From NCBI GenBank assembly GCA_024642545.1, contig JAHEAW010000002.1:1-45608 (forward strand): a DNA stretch of 45,608 bases, in the 5' to 3' direction. Shown here piece after piece: positions 28,037-36,440 of this stretch (position 1 is its first letter; the number at the start of each line of letters is the position of its first letter). The DNA comes from Erythrobacteraceae bacterium. GTDB taxonomy: Bacteria > Pseudomonadota > Alphaproteobacteria > Sphingomonadales > Sphingomonadaceae. The notes under the pieces were generated by a model. It ran no database searches, was not told the origin of the DNA, and was given only the letters and a program-made list of their open reading frames with translations. A program made the position numbers and the translations under genes.

Positions 28037-28092
28037 CCCCTGGGCGCTTGAAGCGCGCCTGCTCAGGCCACGCCTCCGTTCACGCCCAAGGG
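28037..28092 (-). promoter_or_regulatory. Candidate leuA attenuator: mutually exclusive RNA pairings after the leader peptide
   Basis: On the minus strand, CCCTTGGGCG at the end of the leader ORF (28083-28092) can pair over all ten bases, one of them a wobble, with CGCCCAGGGG (28037-28046). The second segment overlaps the 3' arm of a local hairpin GGCGC-N7-GCGCC (28043-28059), so the two structures exclude each other. A run of five T lies about 20 bases further (28018-28022) but not directly behind the hairpin, so whether control is by termination or translation is unclear. Confidence 0.5.
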
Positions 28093-28130
28093 CGTATAAG
28101 TCGCAGTAGCAGGTCGAGACGAATGATCAT
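28080..28130 (-). CDS. leu operon leader peptide (MIIRLDLLLRLIRPWA)
   Basis: A 16-codon ORF reading MIIRLDLLLRLIRPWA, ending in TGA 104 bases before leuA. Five of 16 residues are Leu (CTC, CTG, CTA, CTG, CTT), with three in a row, and three are Ile (ATC, ATT, ATA). This composition and position are those of leader peptides that sense charged tRNA-Leu in attenuation: a stalled ribosome at the Leu codons would leave the downstream segment free to pair. It is too short for ordinary gene calling. A weak ribosome-binding site (AGGC) is upstream. No clear promoter was recognised before it. Confidence 0.82.
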   Translation of the reverse strand: MIIRLDLLLRLIRPWA

Positions 28131-28257
28131 GTTGCAAGCCTATGCGCAATGCAGGCCCGGCTGTCCAGATAGTTTTGGTAACAATGTTGCGGCTCGTGGC
28201 GCATTCCTCGCAGCAATTAGGCTTGAGCGCATGCCAGATACCGCATAGCACCGGGCA

Positions 28258-29397
28258 ATGCAGGATGAGATCAGATCTTTCGTGCTCGATGTGCCGCAAA
28301 GCGAGCTCGAGCGGCTTTATCACAAGCTCGATGCAGCACGCTGGCCGGAGCAGGAGCCGGTTAGTGACTGGTCGCAGGGCACTCCGCTGGTCGCGCTGCG
28401 CGAACTCGTTGAGCGCTGGCGCAGCGGCTATAACTGGCGCCAATGCGAGGCCTATCTCAATTCGCTGGGTCAGTTCATGACCGAGATTGACGGGCTCGAT
28501 ATCCATTTCCTCCATGTTCGATCGCCGCATGAAGGTGCTCTGCCGATTATCCTGACACATGGCTGGCCCGGCTCGGTGGTGGAATTTCTCGGTGTGATCG
28601 AGCGGCTGACCCAGCCGGAAAAATATGGCGGGACAGCCGCCGATGCGTTCCATGTTGTGGCGCCTTCGCTGCCTGGTTTTGGCTTTTCCGGAAAACCGAC
28701 TGAAACGGGCTGGGGTCTGTCAAGGATTGCCAAGGCATGGGCGGTCTTGATGGACCGGCTGGGGTATCAGCGCTGGGTTGCCCAGGGCGGCGATTGGGGG
28801 TCTGCCGTTACAGCTGAAATCGGGCGGCAAGCCCCCGCCGGGTGCTGCGCGGTTCACATGAACATGGTGTCCGTGCGCCCCACGGCTGATGATCTTGCAA
28901 GTGATGATCCGGCCATGAAGAAGGCGCTGGCGGGGATGAAGTTCTACGCCGATCACGATTCTGGCTATTCAAAACAGCAAAGCACTCGGCCGCAGACGAT
29001 TGGCTATGCGCTGGTGGATTCGCCCGTCGGTCTGGCAGGCTGGATCTACGAAAAAATGTATGCCTGGACCGACAATCAAGGCTCACCGCTTGATGCGCTG
29101 CGGATGGACGCGATACTCGATAATCTGATGCTTTACTGGCTGCCTGCCACCGGGGCATCGTCAGCCCGGCTTTATTGGGAAAGTTTTGGGGATTTCAGCG
29201 GCGGGCCGGTCAAGCTTCCGGGCGGGGCCAGTTCCTTCCCGGCAGAGATCATGCCTGCGCCGCGCGTCTGGGCAGAGCGGCTGATTCCCGAACTCATTTA
29301 CTGGAATGCGCCTGACAAGGGCGGGCATTTTGCAGCGTGGGAGCAGCCGGAGATTTTCGTCAACGAATTGCAGCTGTGTTTCGCCGCAATCCGTTGA
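28258..29397 (+). CDS. Epoxide hydrolase (EHN-type alpha/beta hydrolase)
   Basis: Protein of 379 residues with the N-terminal EHN domain of microsomal-type epoxide hydrolases (IRSFVLDVPQSELERLYHKLDAARWPE) followed by an alpha/beta hydrolase fold. The oxyanion region reads LTHGWPGSVVEF, the nucleophile Asp lies in VAQGGDWGSAVTAEIG, and the catalytic His is in PDKGGHFAAWEQPE near the end. Such enzymes open epoxides to diols through a covalent alkyl-enzyme intermediate. The substrate is unknown. It is divergent from the leuA leader across 127 bases and ends 15 bases before the converging ilvC gene. There is no signal peptide, so it should be cytoplasmic. Confidence 0.92.
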   Translation: MQDEIRSFVLDVPQSELERLYHKLDAARWPEQEPVSDWSQGTPLVALRELVERWRSGYNWRQCEAYLNSLGQFMTEIDGLDIHFLHVRSPHEGALPIILTHGWPGSVVEFLGVIERLTQPEKYGGTAADAFHVVAPSLPGFGFSGKPTETGWGLSRIAKAWAVLMDRLGYQRWVAQGGDWGSAVTAEIGRQAPAGCCAVHMNMVSVRPTADDLASDDPAMKKALAGMKFYADHDSGYSKQQSTRPQTIGYALVDSPVGLAGWIYEKMYAWTDNQGSPLDALRMDAILDNLMLYWLPATGASSARLYWESFGDFSGGPVKLPGGASSFPAEIMPAPRVWAERLIPELIYWNAPDKGGHFAAWEQPEIFVNELQLCFAAIR

Positions 29398-29412
29398 CGC
29401 ACTCCCAGAGGC

Positions 29413-30492
<1,080 letters not shown>

Positions 30493-30551
30493 TTAGAAGT
30501 TTTTGACGGAATGGCCAATGACACCCGCTTGGGTCCGGCCAAGTTTATCTC

Positions 30552-31067
30552 TCATGTTCCTTCTGCGCCGCGCATCATCCCGGCAATTCCGGTGCGGCCA
30601 ACCTCGACCAGCCCCAATTCGCGCATCAACGCAATGAAGCTGTCGATCTTGTCCGGAGCGCCGGTCAGCTCGAAAATGAAGCTTGAGGTTGTGGTGTCGA
30701 TTACCTGGGCGCGGAACACTTCGGCCAGCCGCAGTGCCTCGACCCGGTTTTCGCCCGTGCCGGCAACCTTCACCAAGGCAAGTTCGCGCTCGACGTGGCT
30801 ACCGCTCTCGGTCAGGTCCACGACCTTATGGACGGAAACGAGCCGCTCCAGCTGCGCGCGGATCTGGTCGATCACCGGGGGCGGCCCCTGGGTCACGATA
30901 GTGATACGGCTGACTGCGTGGTTTTCGGTGATGTCGGCCACGGTGAGGCTGTCGATATTATATCCGCGTGCGGTAAACATGCCTGCAATGCGCGCCAGAA
31001 TACCCGCTTCATTATCGACCGTGATGGTCAGAACATGGCGTTCAGAGGCAGCTTGATGGATTTTCAT
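30552..31067 (-). CDS. ilvN: Acetolactate synthase small (regulatory) subunit
   Basis: Regulatory subunit (IlvN/IlvH type) of 171 residues. The N-terminal ACT domain is clear: HVLTITVDNEAGILARIAGMFTARGYNIDSLTVADI, which binds valine for feedback inhibition. A second half (VRTERELALVKV-like, here VERELALVKVAGTGENRVEALRLAEVFRAQVID) forms the second ACT-like domain. It starts 13 bases after the ilvB stop, so the subunits are made together. Some databases call the same protein ilvH. Confidence 0.95.
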   Translation of the reverse strand: MKIHQAASERHVLTITVDNEAGILARIAGMFTARGYNIDSLTVADITENHAVSRITIVTQGPPPVIDQIRAQLERLVSVHKVVDLTESGSHVERELALVKVAGTGENRVEALRLAEVFRAQVIDTTTSSFIFELTGAPDKIDSFIALMRELGLVEVGRTGIAGMMRGAEGT

Positions 31068-31080
31068 GATTCAATTGCCT

Positions 31081-32856
31081 TTACACCAGAGCCTTCGCTT
31101 CATCGTCCATCGTGCCGCTGGCTTTGTCGCCATAGAGCAGCATATCGGTATGTGCATTGCCGCTGGGAATCATCGGATAACAATTGGCGTCTTTCGATAC
31201 CTGGCAGTCGACAATTACCGGCCCATCATGCTCCAGCATTGCAGCAATCCCGGCATCAAGGCCTGCTTCGTCAGAAATGCGGATGCCTTTCCAGCCATAG
31301 GCTTCGGCAAGCCGCACAAAATCGGGCAGACTGTCCGAATAACTGTTCGAATAGCGGCTTTCATAGGTCAGTTCCTGCCACTGGCGGACCATTCCCATAT
31401 ATTCATTGTTGAGGATGAATATCTTGACCGGCAGTCGGTATTGACTGGCCGTGCCCAGTTCCTGAATGTTCATCTGGATGCTGGCCTCGCCCGCAATATC
31501 GATCACGAGACTATCGGGGTTGCCAAGCTGCGCCCCGATTGCTGCGGGCAGGCCGTATCCCATCGTTCCCAGCCCGCCACTGGTGAGCCACTTGTTAGGG
31601 CCAAAGAAATTGAAATATTGCGCCGCCCACATCTGGTGCTGGCCGACTTCGGTGGTGATGATAGGATCTCGGTCGCGGGTGAGGGCGAACAAGCGCTCGA
31701 CCGCCTTTTGCGGCATGATTTCCGTCTTGCTTTCGGGATAGGCAAGACTTTCGCGCGCGCGCCAGCCTGTGATCCGCGCTTTCCATTCACCCAGATCACG
31801 CGGTTTGCGCTTGCCCCACGCATCGACCAGCTGCTGCAGGACAGTGGCGCAATCACCGACAATTGGCAGGTCGACAGGGACGATCTTGTTGATCGACGCA
31901 CGGTCGATATCGATGTGAATCTTGGTCGAATCCGGTGAAAAGGAATCGAGCCTGCCAGTCACGCGGTCGTCAAACCTTGCCCCGATACAGACCATCAGAT
32001 CGCAGCGGTTCATTACCATATTGGCTTCATAAGTACCGTGCATGCCCAACATGCCCAGCCAATCAGGGTGCTCCGCTGGAAAGGCACCGAGGCCCATCAG
32101 GGTCGAGGTTACCGGCGCACCGGTCAAATTCTGCAGTTCGCGCAGCAATACGCTGGCTTGTGGGCCAGAGTTGATAATGCCGCCGCCAGTGTAGAACACT
32201 GGAAATTCTGCCTTGGCCATCAGTTCTGCGGCCTGCAAAATAGCCTCCGCGTCGCCGGCCATCTGCGCTTGATAGCGGGTGGGAGCAAGTTCAGCCGATG
32301 GCACCTGGCCAAATTCGGCCAGCGCAATCTGCACATCCTTGGGAATGTCCACCAGAACCGGGCCGGGCCTGCCTGTGGTCGCGATGCGGAATGCCTCGGC
32401 AATCGTTGCGGCCAGATCAGCCGGGTCTTTGACGAGATAATTATGTTTGGTGCAATGGCGGGTAATGCCGATTGTGTCGGCTTCCTGAAACGCATCGGTG
32501 CCGATCAGTGCAGTCGGAACCTGGCCAGTGATCACGACCAGCGGGATCGAATCCATGAAAGCATCGGCAATGCCGGTGACCGCATTGGTCGCACCGGGGC
32601 CGGATGTGACCAGCACCACGCCCGGCTTGCCGGTTGAGCGGGCATAGCCTTCAGCCGCATGTGCCGCGCCGGCTTCGTGCCGCACCAGAATGTGCCGAAT
32701 CCGCTGGTCCGTAAATAATTCGTCATAGATCGGCAGAACTGCGCCGCCAGGGTAACCGAAGATGAATTCGACACCCTGCTGCACCAGGCTTTCGACCAGA
32801 ATCGATGCACCGCTGCGTTCGGTTGTTTCGGGGTGGCCCGCAGATGGGCTGGACAT
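31081..32856 (-). CDS. ilvB: Acetolactate synthase large (catalytic) subunit
   Basis: ThDP-dependent enzyme of 591 residues making acetolactate and acetohydroxybutyrate. The N-terminal domain has [30 protein letters not shown] and the catalytic Glu in [19 protein letters not shown]. The FAD-binding middle has [22 protein letters not shown]. The ThDP-binding C-terminal part reads [32 protein letters not shown], with Glu in place of the usual Asp after the Gly, a variant I associate with alphaproteobacteria. The ATG at 32856 follows GGAGA. A longer open frame to 32943 is not used, since it crosses a strong hairpin and begins at the miaA end. Other databases may name it ilvI. Confidence 0.96.
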   Translation of the reverse strand: MSSPSAGHPETTERSGASILVESLVQQGVEFIFGYPGGAVLPIYDELFTDQRIRHILVRHEAGAAHAAEGYARSTGKPGVVLVTSGPGATNAVTGIADAFMDSIPLVVITGQVPTALIGTDAFQEADTIGITRHCTKHNYLVKDPADLAATIAEAFRIATTGRPGPVLVDIPKDVQIALAEFGQVPSAELAPTRYQAQMAGDAEAILQAAELMAKAEFPVFYTGGGIINSGPQASVLLRELQNLTGAPVTSTLMGLGAFPAEHPDWLGMLGMHGTYEANMVMNRCDLMVCIGARFDDRVTGRLDSFSPDSTKIHIDIDRASINKIVPVDLPIVGDCATVLQQLVDAWGKRKPRDLGEWKARITGWRARESLAYPESKTEIMPQKAVERLFALTRDRDPIITTEVGQHQMWAAQYFNFFGPNKWLTSGGLGTMGYGLPAAIGAQLGNPDSLVIDIAGEASIQMNIQELGTASQYRLPVKIFILNNEYMGMVRQWQELTYESRYSNSYSDSLPDFVRLAEAYGWKGIRISDEAGLDAGIAAMLEHDGPVIVDCQVSKDANCYPMIPSGNAHTDMLLYGDKASGTMDDEAKALV

Positions 32857-32873
32857 GGTATTCTCCAAAATAT

Positions 32874-32905
32874 GTGGCCCGTGGCAGGGGGCTGCCACGG
32901 GCCAT
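32874..32905 (-). promoter_or_regulatory. Strong hairpin just upstream of ilvB (terminator or attenuator candidate)
   Basis: The arms GGCCCGTGGCAG and CTGCCACGGGCC form a perfect 12-bp stem with a four-base loop, extendable by a T-A and a G-T pair. On the minus strand it ends six bases before the ilvB ribosome-binding site, and only ACATATTTT follows, so as an intrinsic terminator it is imperfect. It could end miaA transcripts, attenuate ilvB, or control ilvB translation. Confidence 0.6.
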
Positions 32906-32937
32906 CGATCTGCGCCACTAAAGACATAATAAGTCTG

Positions 32938-32943
32938 TGTCAA
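32938..32943 (-). promoter_or_regulatory. Consensus -35 element TTGACA before ilvB
   Basis: An exact TTGACA lies on the minus strand seven bases past the miaA stop. The best -10 behind it (TTTAGT at 15 bases) is poor, so a separate ilvB promoter is only suggested. A start there would place the hairpin in the 5' leader. Confidence 0.3.
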
Positions 32944-32949
32944 GCCTTG

Positions 32950-33906
32950 TTATGATAATAATCTTGCAAATATATTATCGATTGAATCATTTTCGAACTT
33001 TATGCGTGACCAATTTGCGGGGGGTTGATTGCGAAACCACGTATATTGCCGCTTGGCATATTGGCGCGTGGCGAGTTGCCCGGCTCGAAGCATTGCGTCG
33101 CGGTCCTGTCTGCCCTCCAGATATGCAGCAATTTCGCGCACGCCGATGGCACGCATCACGGGCAGGGCAGGGTCAAGCTGGCGTGCCATCAACGCTTCTA
33201 CCTCAGTCACTGCGCCGCCACCCACCATCCGTTCAAACCTTACGTCGCAGCGCCGATTGAGTACCTCTCGGTCAGGCAAGAGTATGCACGGGTGAAGGCT
33301 GATCCGTCCGCCGACGCCGCCGACCAGCCGGGTTTGCCAATACGCCAGCGGCTTTCCAGTGCAGCGCACCACCTCCAGCGCGCGGGCCGTGCGGCTGTTG
33401 TCAGCTGGTGCAAGGCGTGCAGCAGCGGCGGGGTCTTCGGCCAGCAGCGCTGCTCGTGCTTGGTCTTGCGGCAACGCACGAACAGCGGTGCGGATTTCAG
33501 GGTGAATTTCCGGCACCGGCGCAATCCCGTCCAGCAAGGTGCGCAGATACAGGCCCGTACCGCCAGCCAGAATTGGGACTGCGCCTGCTGCGTGGAGCCG
33601 GTCAATCTCGGTGCGGGCGGCATCGGCCCAATTGCCGGCAGAGCATGGCGTTGCGCCGTCCCATGTGCCGAACAACAAATGCTCAACGCCCTGCATTTCA
33701 GTCTCGTCGGGTCGGGCGCTCAGCTGTTTGAGATCGCGGTAAACCTGCGCGCTATCGGCATTGATAACGGCCGCATCAGTCCCGCGTGCCTTCAAGGCCA
33801 GCGCCAGCTTGACCGCACAATCGGTCTTGCCGCTGGCGGTCGGCCCTGCAATGAGCGCGACAGGCGGGAACTTGCCCGTTTGATCTGGAGATTCACTGGT
33901 GCCCAT
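32950..33906 (-). CDS. miaA: tRNA dimethylallyltransferase MiaA
   Basis: Transfers a dimethylallyl group to adenosine-37 of tRNAs reading UNN codons. The length of about 318 residues is normal. The P-loop is VALIAGPTASGKTDCAV, followed by VINADSAQVYRDLKQLSARP and PILAGGTGLYLRTLLDGIAPVP. The end VREIAAYLEGR and ATRQYAKRQYTWFRNQ is characteristic. The ATG at 33906 (MGTSESPDQTG) is chosen. The frame is open to 33987, but that extension lies over the serB 5' end and encodes only Ser/Leu repeats. miaA and serB start divergently with an eight-base overlap of their coding regions. It is the first gene of the miaA-ilvB-ilvN-ilvC run. Confidence 0.93.
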   Translation of the reverse strand: MGTSESPDQTGKFPPVALIAGPTASGKTDCAVKLALALKARGTDAAVINADSAQVYRDLKQLSARPDETEMQGVEHLLFGTWDGATPCSAGNWADAARTEIDRLHAAGAVPILAGGTGLYLRTLLDGIAPVPEIHPEIRTAVRALPQDQARAALLAEDPAAAARLAPADNSRTARALEVVRCTGKPLAYWQTRLVGGVGGRISLHPCILLPDREVLNRRCDVRFERMVGGGAVTEVEALMARQLDPALPVMRAIGVREIAAYLEGRQDRDAMLRAGQLATRQYAKRQYTWFRNQPPANWSRIKFENDSIDNIFARLLS

Positions 33907-34831
33907 CGCCCGTCTGATAGCAGACCCTGCTCGATCCGATAGCACACTCAGGGCAGAAAGCACGCTTAGGGTCGATAGTACGCTCAAGGCATCCTTCGAA
34001 GGGTTGCTCGCTGCGCTGACGCAGGCGGGCTTTGCAGGCGCAGAGGCGCGGGTCGGTCATCCGTGTGCGGGCGTGATCGAAGTGGCTGTAACCAGCGGCG
34101 ATCCGGCATCGCTGCGCGAAGTGCTTGAAACGCACGCTGGCCCATCGGACCTGCTGGTGTCTGCACACGATATCGATCTGCCAAAGGTTTTCGTCTCCGA
34201 TATGGATTCGACCATGATAGGGCAGGAATGTATCGATGAGTTGGCCGATTTTGCGGGTCTGAAGGACCATGTTTCCGCGATAACCGAACGCGCGATGCGG
34301 GGCGAGTTGGATTTTGCGGCAGCGCTGGCCGAACGCGTTGCTTTGCTGGCTGGACTGGGTGAAGAAACAATCCAGCATTGCCTCACGGAACGGATCACGC
34401 TGATGAGCGAAGGCAAGACGCTCGTCGCCACGCTCAAGTCGCTGGGTTGCCGGACTGTGCTGGTGACCGGCGGCTTCCACCATTTTGCCGATCCGGTGGC
34501 GCAAATGCTCGGTTTTGACCGGGTGGTTGCCAACCGGCTTGCGGTTGCAGGCGGCAAACTTTCAGGCACAGTAACCGGCCCGATTGTAGATAGTTCGGTA
34601 AAAGAAGCGGTGCTGCGCGAAGAAGTTGCCGCTTGGGGAGACGGTGCTGTCAGCATGGCGGCGGGCGACGGCGCGAATGACATTCCCATGCTCCAGGCTG
34701 CGACTTACGGCGTTGCCTATCATGCCAAGCCAAAGGCGCGGGCGACGGCCAATGGCACTGTTGATCGCGGTGATCTGACCTCGATCTTATTGCTGCTTGG
34801 CATTGCTCCAGAAAAATGGCTGACTGGTTGA
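33899..34831 (+). CDS. serB: Phosphoserine phosphatase SerB
   Basis: HAD-superfamily phosphatase for the last step of serine synthesis, 310 residues. An N-terminal regulatory ACT-like region (about 30-95) precedes motif I FVSDMDSTMIGQECIDELAD with the nucleophile Asp. Motif II is TVLVTGGFHHFADPVA, and motif IV GDGANDIPMLQAATYGVAYHAKP completes the site. The start is GTG at 33899 with GGAG 10 bases upstream; there is no ATG before motif I. Codons 14-31 hold three 18-base repeats encoding DSTLRA-ESTLRV-DSTLKA. The start overlaps that of divergent miaA, so both promoters must lie inside the opposite gene. Confidence 0.93.
   Translation: MPIARLIADPARSDSTLRAESTLRVDSTLKASFEGLLAALTQAGFAGAEARVGHPCAGVIEVAVTSGDPASLREVLETHAGPSDLLVSAHDIDLPKVFVSDMDSTMIGQECIDELADFAGLKDHVSAITERAMRGELDFAAALAERVALLAGLGEETIQHCLTERITLMSEGKTLVATLKSLGCRTVLVTGGFHHFADPVAQMLGFDRVVANRLAVAGGKLSGTVTGPIVDSSVKEAVLREEVAAWGDGAVSMAAGDGANDIPMLQAATYGVAYHAKPKARATANGTVDRGDLTSILLLLGIAPEKWLTG
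33938..33991 (+). repeat. Three imperfect 18-bp tandem repeats in serB
   Basis: Units begin at 33938, 33956 and 33974 and encode DSTLRA, ESTLRV and DSTLKA. They keep the frame and add 18 residues between the first codons and the ACT-like region. The area is also the 5' side of divergent miaA, so promoter spacing for miaA would change with copy number. Confidence 0.8.
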
Positions 34832-34838
34832 ATTGGCA

Positions 34839-34860
34839 AACGGGCTTGGCAAGGCCCGTT
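34839..34860 (+). terminator. Weak terminator-like hairpin after serB
   Basis: AACGGGC and GCCCGTT pair around TTGGCAAG, with up to nine pairs including inner T-G and T-A. Only two T follow, so it may be a Rho-dependent or partial terminator. It overlaps the -35 of the next gene's putative promoter. Confidence 0.4.
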
Positions 34861-34874
34861 GATCAGCCTATATT
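34846..34874 (+). promoter_or_regulatory. Sigma-70 type promoter of the Coq4-like gene
   Basis: TTGGCA (34846-34851) and TATATT (34869-34874) are separated by exactly 17 bases and match the consensus at five of six positions each. The start of transcription would be near 34881, about 20 bases before the ATG. Confidence 0.65.
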
Positions 34875-34887
34875 AACATCTATGTTA
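34874..34887. promoter_or_regulatory. Palindrome TAACAT-CT-ATGTTA at the transcription start (candidate operator)
   Basis: A perfect 6-2-6 inverted repeat begins at the last base of the -10 element and covers the expected transcription start. This is a standard place for a repressor of the TetR or MarR type. No regulator gene is adjacent. Confidence 0.5.
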
Positions 34888-34901
34888 GTAAGGGCGTTGG
34901 T

Positions 34902-35747
34902 ATGAGCGAACTGAAGAGCATTATCGATTCGATGGAACAAGCTGAATGCGCCAGCGATGGCACGCTGCTGCGCGACCCTGCGCGGGCACAACCCAAGCGC
35001 AACATCCGCAAGGCGATTCATCACTTTCGTGAGCTGATTAAAAACAAGGAAGACACCTCCCATGTCTTCCAGATTTACGAGCATTTACCCTCCAAACATT
35101 TTATGCCGCGCGTTCGCGAACTGGCGCTGAGCCCCAAGGGTGAAGAACTGCGCCGCGCTGAACCCACTTTGCCGCCCATTCTGGATAACCATGACGCTTT
35201 GCGCAAATTGCCCAAAGGCAGTGTGGCACATGCCTATTGCGACTTCATGGAACGTGAAGGATTGAGTGCTGCCGGACTGGTGGCAGAAGCAGAAAAGCTC
35301 GGCCGGCCCAAATATGGCGATCTTGTCGAATGGTTCGGGTTTCGCCAGCGCGACACGCATGATCTGATGCATGTTCTGACCGGCTATGGCCGTGATGCTT
35401 TGGGCGAACAATGCGTGCTGCTGTTTACGCATGGGCAAAGCCCGAGCCCCGGCCATCTGGTGATCGGTTATGCCGGTGCGCTCAACATCATGAAGCAGGT
35501 CAGGAGCAAGGCTCCGGTGCTGAAAGCTGTCAACGAAGCCAAGCGGTTTGGCCGCACGTGTCCCCCACTGGTGGAAATGTCGATCCGGGAACTGCTGGCT
35601 ATGGACTTGCAGCAGGCGCGGACCATGTTCGGTATCAGTGACCCTGTCTGGTATCACAAATGTCACGAAGTATGGCGTAGCGAAGGCGTCGACCCCTACG
35701 ACATGCTGGCCAGCAAGAATGACGAACCTAAACTTGCGGCCGCCTGA
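34902..35747 (+). CDS. Coq4-family ubiquinone biosynthesis protein
   Basis: Protein of 281 residues carrying the Coq4 signature HDxxH-X11-E exactly (HDLMHVLTGYGRDALGE, about residues 151-167), the metal-binding site of the family. The surroundings RPKYGDLVEWFGFRQRDTHD and LGEQCVLLFTHGQSPSPGHLVIGYAGAL also resemble Coq4. In eukaryotes Coq4 is needed for coenzyme Q assembly and has been linked to C1 decarboxylation/hydroxylation of the quinone precursor. Bacterial homologues occur in alphaproteobacteria and their role here is inferred. No signal peptide or membrane helix is evident. It has its own promoter with a palindrome at the start site. Its 3' end meets the nitroreductase gene six bases away. 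GGGCGTTGGT lies before the ATG. Confidence 0.85.
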   Translation: MSELKSIIDSMEQAECASDGTLLRDPARAQPKRNIRKAIHHFRELIKNKEDTSHVFQIYEHLPSKHFMPRVRELALSPKGEELRRAEPTLPPILDNHDALRKLPKGSVAHAYCDFMEREGLSAAGLVAEAEKLGRPKYGDLVEWFGFRQRDTHDLMHVLTGYGRDALGEQCVLLFTHGQSPSPGHLVIGYAGALNIMKQVRSKAPVLKAVNEAKRFGRTCPPLVEMSIRELLAMDLQQARTMFGISDPVWYHKCHEVWRSEGVDPYDMLASKNDEPKLAAA

Positions 35748-35753
35748 AAGGGC

Positions 35754-36440
35754 TTAAAGCCAGCTGGCGATCTGGCCCAACGGCTTCTTCGTCAGCGCAT
35801 GTTCGGGCACCGTGGCATCAGGGGCAGGGTGCCCCACGACCACAATCATTAGCGGCTTTTCATGCGCAGGCCGCCCGCAAATCTCTCGCAAAAACCCCAT
35901 CGGTGACGGGGTGTGAGTCAAAGTCGCCAGCCCAGCCTCATGCAAAGTGGCAATAAGCAGGCCGCAGGCGATCCCGACACTTTCAATGACGTAATAATTC
36001 TGCGTTGCGCCATCCTCGTCAATCCCGCCCTTTCGCTGCGCAAAACACACGATCAGCCACGGGGCGACTTCGAGGAATGGTTTGCTGGCGTCTGTTCCAA
36101 TTGGCTCAAGTGCGTCCAGCCATGCATCCGGAGCCTTGGGCGGGCCATCATTTGTGCCGTAAAACTGGCGTTCTTCTGTCTCTGCTGCTTCGCGGATCGC
36201 GCGTTTTGTTCCAAGCGAGGAAATGGCCGCAAAGTGCCAAGGTTGATGATTGGCACCGTTGGGCGCAGTACCCGCAGCCATGATCGCTGCTTCGATGATT
36301 TCTCGCGGCACGGCCTGATCGGTAAAGGCGCGGCATGAATGGCGGGTTTTGAGCTGCTCAAGCATGGATCGCGCCAGAACGATGCGTTGCTCGTCCGACA
36401 GATCGGGCAGTTGGGGGTAGGGTCGGCTTTGGCCGCTCAA
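35754..36440 (-). CDS. Nitroreductase-family FMN oxidoreductase
   Basis: FMN-dependent reductase of 228 residues. The N-terminal FMN contact [41 protein letters not shown] is typical, followed by [34 protein letters not shown] and [21 protein letters not shown]. Substrates in the family range from nitroaromatics to quinones and flavins, and it cannot be narrowed here. The start is TTG at 36440, overlapping the purL stop by four bases (TTGA), which suggests translational coupling. The next in-frame ATG (residue 26) would cut into the fold. It may be a hitchhiker in the purL transcript rather than a purine enzyme. Confidence 0.87.
   Translation of the reverse strand: MSGQSRPYPQLPDLSDEQRIVLARSMLEQLKTRHSCRAFTDQAVPREIIEAAIMAAGTAPNGANHQPWHFAAISSLGTKRAIREAAETEERQFYGTNDGPPKAPDAWLDALEPIGTDASKPFLEVAPWLIVCFAQRKGGIDEDGATQNYYVIESVGIACGLLIATLHEAGLATLTHTPSPMGFLREICGRPAHEKPLMIVVVGHPAPDATVPEHALTKKPLGQIASWL

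Noticed and set aside
32532-32927. Minus-strand ORF starting [11 protein letters not shown] as a possible ilv leader peptide
   Set aside because: It does not stop before ilvB but runs 130 codons in another frame across it, and has only single Leu, Val and Ile codons at the start; not a credible leader peptide by itself.
32857-32943. N-terminal extension of IlvB by 29 residues
   Set aside because: The extension crosses the perfect hairpin, has no family similarity, and a good ribosome-binding site supports the ATG at 32856.
33907-33987. 27-residue Ser/Leu-rich N-terminal extension of MiaA
   Set aside because: It is the antisense reading of the serB repeats; MiaA homology starts after 33906.
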